Below are positions 56,988-64,000 of a stretch of DNA of 64,000 nt, in pieces (positions within the stretch are counted from its first letter, which is position 1; every line of letters starts with the position of its first letter). The DNA lies in contig NC_133122.1 of NCBI RefSeq assembly GCF_033568475.1, positions 138,453,402 through 138,517,401 on the forward strand, written 5' to 3'. This DNA comes from Henckelia pumila. Lineage: Eukaryota > Streptophyta > Magnoliopsida > Lamiales > Gesneriaceae. A program made the position numbers and the translations under genes. The notes under the pieces are model-generated. The model was not told the DNA's origin, searched no databases, and saw only the letters and a list, made by a program, of their open reading frames with translations.

Positions 56988-58832
56988 TGTTGGAAAACTA
57001 TGATCAGATCAATCAGAATTGATACCCGGTGCAGCGAAAGTTTTAAAATTTTATATGGAACGATTCCATATCATGGGTATCAAAACTTTACGATTAAATT
57101 GTGCGTGTAAAAATTAAATAACAATTAAATTTTTACCTTGAATCTCGAAACGAGATTATGGACACCAACAGATAACTCTGCTCTTGTTGTATATCCCAGG
57201 AACTGATGGACGAACAATTTTTCAATCAGGTCCACGAACAGAAGTTTAATCCCTCTGATAGATTGCACTAGAAAATCTATCAGAAGTTTCTACGAAGAGA
57301 ATTAACGAATTTGATCCGTTAAACCAGACTGCAAATTCAAAATTCACAGGCTGGAATTTTCAGAGCAGAGAGGGGAGGGGGCGGCGGCCACTATGATGAA
57401 AAACTAGGGTTTTCGAAAATATTTTGTGACCTCTGTTGTGTAATTTTTGTACTGCAATAACTTATTTATAATGTGGGCTGCTAACAGCTTAGGGCCCATT
57501 AGTCATAAGTTCAAGCCTGACAAGCAAAGCCTACATGTTCAGAAATTAATATAAAATTCATCGTGACTCAGATTGATAAACCAATTTCACCAATGTGCAC
57601 AGAAAGCATTTCTGCATCTTTTAAAGTCAAGATAAATTTTCTGAATCCGAATTCAGTGGTTTCCAAAAATGTCCATCACTATGTCATTTTAGGAAATCTT
57701 ACTCCTCTACTCTTAAATAAGAAGTCCCACTTCTTTATTCACTAAATTTAACTCTTTAAATTTAATTATCTCAACAGGGATTAAAAATTCATTACTTGTG
57801 TGACCCTCAATGGTTCAGGGATACAGCTAGCCGTGGGCTCACAACTCCTTGTGACTCGGAGCAACAATTTCCGACTTGCCCATCGAATCATGGTAAGAGC
57901 GCCTAGCAACATCGCCCCATGATTCCCTAGGTATCACTGATAGTGCCTGCAAGAACCAATAGATTTTGGTTAGCGTACAGTACGGTCCCTTCATCCATAT
58001 ATCCCGATCGAATCAACAACCATTGGTAAATCGAGAGTCGTTCGAGATTCGATAACTATGCAATGCATCTTGAAGATCAAATAGTGACATCGCATGTGCT
58101 ACTAAGAAACCATTTCTTAAAACACATCATGTACTCGGGCCAGAGATTCATCACACTAATATCTCCTCAGATTGCATAGGATATCCACACTAGCAAGTAT
58201 GTGGTGAATCCTTGACAACAAAGCATCGACTCCTATATGTGTCGTAACTGTACCCAATCCCGACACCTGATGACCCCAATAGAGTCGGTAAACGAGTCAA
58301 AGTACAGTACTAGCATATAGAGTCTCAATGATGTTTCAAGTAGTAAGGACTAATGGTGTACAACCAAAACCGCGGACTTTATCCACTCGATAAGTGATAA
58401 CCACTTGGAAAGTTCGGATAGGGTAGTTCGATCATTCATCGTATGAATATCCATTTGCATGCTTTGAACATCTCTATGTTCCATACCAATGAAACGTGGT
58501 ACTCGGCATCGCAAATGCTAGTCTCAATCTCGAGCGATCCTTATCCTTATTAACAGACGGCTCAATCGACTAGGAACTGTTTAGAATATACTGTGACTAT
58601 AAGATGTGTTTCATGATAGCCATCCCCATGTGCTACCACATCTTACATACACTATAGTATATTCAAGGTCTTCATCTAAACATCTTATAGTATGTCACAA
58701 CATAATAATATGATAAAAGATAAAGTAAACGCCATTATAAAAGTGTAAATTATATTAAACAAAAGATTGTTTGTACATAGAGTCATCAAAGCCCTTAGCC
58801 ACAAGTTGGCTCACCGGGCACCCACTCTTTCA
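56988..58832 (-). repeat. 3' LTR of copia D
   Basis: About 1,845 bp; + strand TGTTGGAAAAC ... CTCTTTCA. On the minus strand TGAAAGAGTGGG follows a polypurine tract (GCAAGTGGGAGAT) just after the pol stop. No coding sequence. Confidence 0.82.
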
Positions 58833-58846
58833 ATCTCCCACTTGCC

Positions 58847-60799
58847 CTAAAGCCAACTAGTCATACTACGCAGTCTCATTGCTTCGCGATGTTTGTCAAA
58901 TAATGGTTCTGGCAAGGGCTTAGTAAGTGGATCAGCGATATTGTCTGCAGAGGCCACTCTCTCGACAGTGATGTCTCCTCTTTCCACGATCTCCCGGATG
59001 ATGTGGTATTTCCTCAGTACGTGTTTGGATATTTGATGAGACCTTGGTTCCTTTGCCTGAGCAACGGCACCCGTGTTGTCACAGTACACCGGGACTGGAC
59101 CAACAACTTCAGGAATAACGCCCAACTCTTGGACGAAATTCCTCATCCAAACGGCTTCTTTAGCAGCAGCTGATGACGCAATGTATTCTGCCTCAGTGGT
59201 GGAATCCGCTGTGGTGTCCTGCTTGGAACTCTTCCAAGAGACAGCACCGCCATTGAGCATGAACACAAATCCAGAGGTTGAATTCGAGTCATCCACGTCA
59301 CTTTGGAAGCTAGAATCGGTATAGCCTTCCAATTTCAGTTCTCTTTCTCCATATACCATGAACATATTCTTAGTCCTTCGTAAGTACTTAAGAATATCCT
59401 TCACGGCTTTCCAATGCATTTGACCGGGATTAGCTTGATATCTGCTCGTGACACTCAGAGCAAATGCTACATTCGGTCTGGTAGATATCATCCCATACAT
59501 GATACTACCTATGGCTGACGCATATGGAACATGTGTCATTTTCTCTATCTCTTCATCAGTCTTGGGACACATTGACTTGGATAGAGAAACTCCATGACAC
59601 ATAGGTAGATGTCCTCTCTTGGACCCATCCATTGAAAACCTTTTCAATATGGTGTCGATGTAGGTTGATTGAGTGAGTACTATCATTCTTTTAGATCTAT
59701 CTCTATAGATCTGTATCCCTAGAATATAGGATGCCTCACCCAAATCTTTCATCGAGAATCTACCTGATAACCATATCTTTGTTGACTGCAACATCCCTAC
59801 ATCATTCCCAATGAGTAGGATGTCATCAACATAAAGTACTAAGAATGTCACAGCATCCTTAACTACTTTCTTGTACACACACGGTTCCTCCGGGTTCTTG
59901 ATGAAACCAAAATCCTTTATTGTTTCATCAAATTTCTGGTTCCAACTTCTTGATGCTTGTTTGAAACCATAGATCGATCTCTGAAGCTTGCATACCTTAT
60001 GCTCGCTTCCCATGGATGTGTATCCCTCAGGCTGCGTCATATAGATCTCTTCCTTAATGTTTCCATTAAGAAATGCAGTCTTTACATCCATTTTCCATAT
60101 CTCATAGTCATACCATGCTGCTATGGCAATAAGGATTCTTATGGACTTGAACATTGCAACTGGTGAAAAGGTTTCAGCATAGTCAACTCCTTGTCTTTGA
60201 GTATAACCTTTCGCCACCAATCGTGCCTTGTAGGTCAATACCTTACCATCAGGCCCAAGCTTTCTCTTGTAGATCCATTTACACCCTATTTGAACAATTC
60301 CATCGGGAGGATCTACTAAAGACCAAACTTGGTTTGTATGCATCGAATCTATTTCCGACTGCATAGCTTCAAGCCATAAATTTGAATCCGCATCAGAAAT
60401 TGCTTCCTTGAAGTTTCTTGGATCACATCCAACATCGGGTTCATCTTGATCCCCTTCAAGAAGAAGACCATATCGAATAGGAGGTCTAGAAGTCCTCTCG
60501 GATCTTCTAGGTATAGGCGTGTCCATCAATGGTTCCTGAGGTGTAGGATCATTATTTTGTATCTTGGGTTCTTTTCGAATTTCTTCGAGTTCCATCATCT
60601 CGCCTTTCTTATCCAATAAGAACTCCTTCTCCAAGAAGATGGCATTCCTTGAAACAAACACTTTTGTTTCAGTAGGATGATAGAAATAATATCCGATTGA
60701 ATTCTTCGGATACCCTACAAAATAACATAAGGTGGATCGACTATCCAACTTATCTCCCACTGTCTGCTTCACATAAGCAGGACATCCCCAAATCCTCAA
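58847..60799 (-). CDS. Copia D: integrase C-terminus, reverse transcriptase, RNase H (650-codon frame)
   Basis: Continuous minus-strand frame, the C-terminal half of a Ty1/copia polyprotein. In order: integrase C-terminal part (RIWGCPAYVKQTVGDKLDSR, FVGYPKNSIGYYFY); RT (WIYKRKLGPDGKVLTYKARL, KMDVKTAFLNGNIKEEIYM, FLVLYVDDILLIGND); the connection region (YASAIGSIMYGMISTRPNVA); and RNase H ([47 protein letters not shown]). No stop. It is out of frame with the upstream gag-protease-integrase frame by a single shift near 60850, so it cannot be made as one polyprotein here. The first Met shown is internal. Confidence 0.92.
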   Translation of the reverse strand: MRIWGCPAYVKQTVGDKLDSRSTLCYFVGYPKNSIGYYFYHPTETKVFVSRNAIFLEKEFLLDKKGEMMELEEIRKEPKIQNNDPTPQEPLMDTPIPRRSERTSRPPIRYGLLLEGDQDEPDVGCDPRNFKEAISDADSNLWLEAMQSEIDSMHTNQVWSLVDPPDGIVQIGCKWIYKRKLGPDGKVLTYKARLVAKGYTQRQGVDYAETFSPVAMFKSIRILIAIAAWYDYEIWKMDVKTAFLNGNIKEEIYMTQPEGYTSMGSEHKVCKLQRSIYGFKQASRSWNQKFDETIKDFGFIKNPEEPCVYKKVVKDAVTFLVLYVDDILLIGNDVGMLQSTKIWLSGRFSMKDLGEASYILGIQIYRDRSKRMIVLTQSTYIDTILKRFSMDGSKRGHLPMCHGVSLSKSMCPKTDEEIEKMTHVPYASAIGSIMYGMISTRPNVAFALSVTSRYQANPGQMHWKAVKDILKYLRRTKNMFMVYGERELKLEGYTDSSFQSDVDDSNSTSGFVFMLNGGAVSWKSSKQDTTADSTTEAEYIASSAAAKEAVWMRNFVQELGVIPEVVGPVPVYCDNTGAVAQAKEPRSHQISKHVLRKYHIIREIVERGDITVERVASADNIADPLTKPLPEPLFDKHREAMRLRSMTSWL

Positions 60800-62646
60800 G
60801 TACGAATACTTAGGAGCTTTGTCATTCCATAACTCGTATGGTGTGACACCATCACTGCTTTGGTGTGGACGTTGTTCAACAACAATACCGCCGTTTCAAG
60901 CGCGTAGCCCCAAAACGAAAGTGGAAACTCAGTGAAGCTCATCATGGATCGAACCATGTCCAACAAAGTTCGATTACGACGCTCCGATACACCATTCAGC
61001 TGAGGTGTCATAGGAGGAGTCCACTGAGAGAGAATCCCATTCTCTTTCAGATAGTCCAAAAACTCGGTACTTAAGTATTCTCCACCTCGATCCGATCGAA
61101 GTGCTTTAATACTTTTACCTAACTTGTTTTCTACTTCAGCCTTGAATTCTTTGAACTTTTCAAATGCTTCAGACTTATATTTCATTAAATATAAATATCC
61201 ATACCTTGAATAATCATCAGTAAAGGTAATGAAGTAGGTGTGGCCAAATTGAGTACCAATTCTAAATGGACCACAAATATCTGTATGGATCAAATCCAAC
61301 AGATTTTGACTACGCTCAGGTTTCCCCTTAAAAGGAGATTTAGTCATTTTTCCTTTCAGGCAGGATTCACAAGTAGATAGAGAGTTAATATCAGACATAT
61401 CAAACATGCCTTCTCCCACTAGCTTGTTCATCCTCCTTGAGGAAATATGACCTAACCTAGCATGCCAAAGGTTTGCCGGGTTTTGACTATCGATTTTCCT
61501 TTTGTTTGTTGTTACCGGTTTATCAACATAATTTATTGGAACGTCTTTTAATTTTAAGTTATATAGATCGTTTTCAAGTTGTCCATTTCCAATCAAACAT
61601 TCATTCTTGTAAATATTGCAAATCTCATTCACAAAATTGCAAGAAAAACCATCTCTATCAAGCATAGAAACAGAAATAATGTTTTTAATCAAATCTGGAA
61701 CAAATAAAACATCTCTCAAAAGTAACTTAAAATCGTTCTGCAAAATTAAATAAACATCTCCCACAACTTTGGCTTCAACTCTGGAACCATTTCCGAGCCT
61801 CAACTGGGTCTCACCCATTCTAAGCTTGCGACTTCTTGTCATCACCTGCAAATCATTGCAAATGTGAGATCCACATCCGGTATCCAATACCCAAGAAGTA
61901 GTATTAAGTGAAACATTTATTTCAATATAAAACATACCCTTCGCAGTTCGCAACTGCTCTAGATATTCTTTGCAGTTACGTTTCCAATGACCGGGTTTCT
62001 TGCAGTGATGGCAAACATCCTTGGACTTTTCCATGTTTGAAGCATTTGTCTTGTTCTTCTTCTCGGGTCCGGTTTTCTTGGGTGGGGCAGAACGTTTCTT
62101 ACCCTTTGTACTTGGCCCCTTCTTAGCTGAAGAAGAGGAGCCCACCAAGAGAACTGGTTTATCCTTCTTTAAAGTGGCTTCATATGTTATAAGCATATTG
62201 ACCATCTCTTCAAGGGAGGCCTCTATCTTGTTCATATTGAAATTCACCACAAAACTGTCAAACGAAGAAGGAAGAGAGAGAAGTAATAAGTCCACGTTGA
62301 GTTCATGCTTCAATACCAAATCAAGCGTTACCAACTTCTGAATGAGCCAAATCACTCGTACCCCATGATCACGGACCGAAGTCCCTTCACGCATGCGACA
62401 CGTCATTAACTCTTTTACAGTAGCGAACCTTTCAGCTCTCGATTGAGCCCCAAAAAGTTCCTTGAGTTGTACGTGAATGTCAGCAGCATTCACGGTATCC
62501 TCAAATCGCCTCTGGAGTTCATCAGACATCGAAGCTTGCATATAGCATTTGGCCTTGATATCATGGTCCCACCATTTATCAAGTTTGGCCAACTCTTCCG
62601 GACTTATATCAGCTGGTGCTTCCTTCGGAGGAGATTTTTCTAACAC
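60796..62646 (-). CDS. Copia D: gag, protease and integrase core (616-codon frame)
   Basis: Gag with a CCHC knuckle (CHHCKKPGHWKRNC) near 61990; protease WVLDTGCGSHICNDL with intact DTG; integrase HHCC region (HARLGHISSRRMNKL, CESCLKGKMTKSPF) and core DDE residues in LIHTDICGPF, FTDDYSRYGYLY, LRSDRGGEYLSTEF and NGVSERRNRTLLDM. The frame ends ...TSYGMTKLLSIRT after a one-base shift. Before the apparent start at 62646 the minus strand still encodes gag (WFRKLKIVL near 62680) in another frame with stops, so the true N-terminus is lost. Confidence 0.92.
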   Translation of the reverse strand: MLEKSPPKEAPADISPEELAKLDKWWDHDIKAKCYMQASMSDELQRRFEDTVNAADIHVQLKELFGAQSRAERFATVKELMTCRMREGTSVRDHGVRVIWLIQKLVTLDLVLKHELNVDLLLLSLPSSFDSFVVNFNMNKIEASLEEMVNMLITYEATLKKDKPVLLVGSSSSAKKGPSTKGKKRSAPPKKTGPEKKNKTNASNMEKSKDVCHHCKKPGHWKRNCKEYLEQLRTAKGMFYIEINVSLNTTSWVLDTGCGSHICNDLQVMTRSRKLRMGETQLRLGNGSRVEAKVVGDVYLILQNDFKLLLRDVLFVPDLIKNIISVSMLDRDGFSCNFVNEICNIYKNECLIGNGQLENDLYNLKLKDVPINYVDKPVTTNKRKIDSQNPANLWHARLGHISSRRMNKLVGEGMFDMSDINSLSTCESCLKGKMTKSPFKGKPERSQNLLDLIHTDICGPFRIGTQFGHTYFITFTDDYSRYGYLYLMKYKSEAFEKFKEFKAEVENKLGKSIKALRSDRGGEYLSTEFLDYLKENGILSQWTPPMTPQLNGVSERRNRTLLDMVRSMMSFTEFPLSFWGYALETAVLLLNNVHTKAVMVSHHTSYGMTKLLSIRT

Positions 62647-62742
62647 GTAGAGCTCTTCTCCTAGGTCAAGACAATCTTCAACTTACGGAACCATTCCGTA
62701 TAGTTTGCGCCAGTCAGTTTATTTTGTTCGAGAATAGAGAAT

Positions 62743-64000
62743 TGTAGTGACCCTTACCTGGATCACCTACTAAACAGAACTTAGGCATGCAATTAACTTA
62801 ATCAAACAGATATCAGAATAAAAACTGCGGAAACCATAAACATTATACAATCCCAAGAAAAGGAATCTGTAATTTATCCAATAATATACGACCAATTCGA
62901 ATAGCTGTATAAACCCAAACAACAGTAATAAAACCTAAGCGAAGCTCCAGCTGGCCAACCACTGACTAGCCCCTCCTGGATCCACCCTCCTCGTCCAATC
63001 GCAAACCTGCCCCATGGAATAGGGTGTCCAGAAAATACAGAGTACGAGACGTGAGCATAAAACGCTCAGTACGAGAGTATGAGTATACATGCATGCAAAG
63101 TGAACTCCCTATTGACTCGAGGTCAAGGATCAGATAACAGAGACAGACCGGGCCCTGGTATGTAGCACGCTGTGCCGTCGCTTCAGGAGGTGGCTCCCAT
63201 ACCGAGATAACCGTGGATATGCTGACCCAAATCGATGGAAGTCCATCCACTAACAGGATAGGGTACAACCCTACTAACAGACATCTCGAAAGAGATACAG
63301 CAAGATGCAAATGAATGCAGCATAATATCATGGCATATAAATCATGCAGTCACATAATACATGCATACTCAGTCAGGATATCTCGAACAGTACTTTCGTA
63401 CCTCAAAACAGTGCAAGCTCTACCAACTCTAGGTCCACGCCTATAGTCTGCTCTACACTGCCAAATGATACTTGCTCTAAAAGCCTTAACTAAGCTATTG
63501 CATACTCCTAAATATTTATAGGAAGCAAAAGCTATACCTTCGTCCGTCGTTAGCCCTTTGATGTCGGTGCCTCCAGAACTTGGGCACAACTCCGCTACGA
63601 CTACCGAACGCCTCGCTGACCTCCGGACCAAGCCTAAGAAGACTAGAACAACTCGAATATGACTAGAAATAGAGAGGAAATCCGGAATTGGCAAGGAGAA
63701 ATGAAGCCTCGGCCTTCTATTTATAGACAACGATCGGAGCCTCCGATCCTCGATCGGAACGTCCGAACCTCGATCGGAACGTCCGATCCTGCCATCGGAG
63801 CTTCCGAAGATCCTGATCTGCCACGTGTCAAAATATCACTTGTTGACTTCGGATAGGGGTGATCGGAGCCTCCGGTCCTGATCGGAGCTTCCGATCCAGC
63901 CACACGTCATGGATGACGTAATATCATCGGTGCCTCCGATCCTCATCGGAGCTTCCGATCCCGATCGGAGCTTCCGATCGTCCCTTCGGAGCTTCTGATC
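62743..64000 (-). repeat. LTR of family B, minus orientation, running off the window
   Basis: + strand starts TGTAGTGACCCTTACC and continues as the reverse complement of LTR B: homologous R/U5 at 62750-63700, minus-strand TATA box near 63716-63724 and the TCGGA/TCCGA palindrome array from 63730 to the end. The bases to the left are copia D, not a primer site, so this is a 3' LTR or a solo LTR. It differs from LTRs of element B at many positions, so it is another, older copy or subfamily. Confidence 0.9.

Larger units (their letters stand above)
56988..62742 (-). mobile_element. Ty1/copia element D, nearly complete, 5' end cut by a family-B LTR
   Basis: Minus-strand element in gypsy C with 3' LTR (56988-58832), polypurine tract, pol and gag. 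Its 5' LTR and primer site are missing because an LTR of family B begins at 62743. One frameshift near 60850 and one in early gag near 62670 are the main lesions, so it is much better kept than copia 1-3. Confidence 0.9.

Noticed and set aside
1-64000. tRNA, snoRNA or microRNA genes
   Set aside because: No convincing cloverleaf or A/B box pair was seen by eye; a covariance-model search was not possible.

Overview
The window looks like nuclear DNA of a flowering plant, probably a eudicot. It has GT-AG introns in T-rich sequence, a plant-type EBP1 gene, a family 1 beta-glucosidase relic and deeply nested LTR retrotransposons. I cannot name the species. Most of the 64 kb is transposable-element sequence. 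The only gene that looks intact is the EBP1 (PA2G4-like) gene at 28.3-32.7 kb, with nine coding exons and 395 codons.

Left arm (1-17.8 kb): the decayed 3' part of a Ty3/gypsy element (Z; LTR 3912-6469) cuts the 3' LTR of a minus-strand Ty1/copia element (copia 1). Copia 1 was later split by a non-autonomous gypsy element (A, 8095-15443, site duplication TTGTC) and by a Tat-like solo LTR (16231-17580, site duplication CCAGG).

Middle (17.8-28.2 kb): a Tat-type gag/protease spacer fragment is followed by a decayed endogenous caulimovirid-like sequence. That sequence is interrupted by a young chromovirus (B, 19471-26690, site duplication GATGT), whose gag-pol frame is broken only by five stop codons. 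Then come the EBP1 gene and AT-rich intergenic DNA with small fold-back elements.

Right arm (34.9-64 kb): a second minus-strand copia element (copia 2) holds a Mutator-type MITE, a Tat-like non-autonomous element (37175-42456) and a LINE 3' end. After its 5' LTR comes a beta-glucosidase pseudogene, then the 5' end of a third copia element. That third element is cut by a gypsy element (C) with a roughly 4 kb LTR. The LTR of C holds a hAT-like MITE and a 5S rRNA-like segment, and its polyprotein region holds a candidate intron. C is cut by a nearly complete copia element (D), which is cut in turn by another family-B LTR running off the window.

The most striking unexplained structure is the repeated occurrence of imperfect-palindrome arrays just upstream of the TATA box in several LTR families. 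Families A and B carry TCGGA-N3-TCCGA arrays. Two Tat-like families, and possibly Z, carry two or three hairpins about 70 bp apart with CTCGAGC- or GATCGAGC-type arms and an ATGA-containing loop. A second is a set of four tandem units at 38881-39262 with a constant loop and different but self-complementary stems. All family names here come from motif recognition by eye; no database search or alignment program was run.
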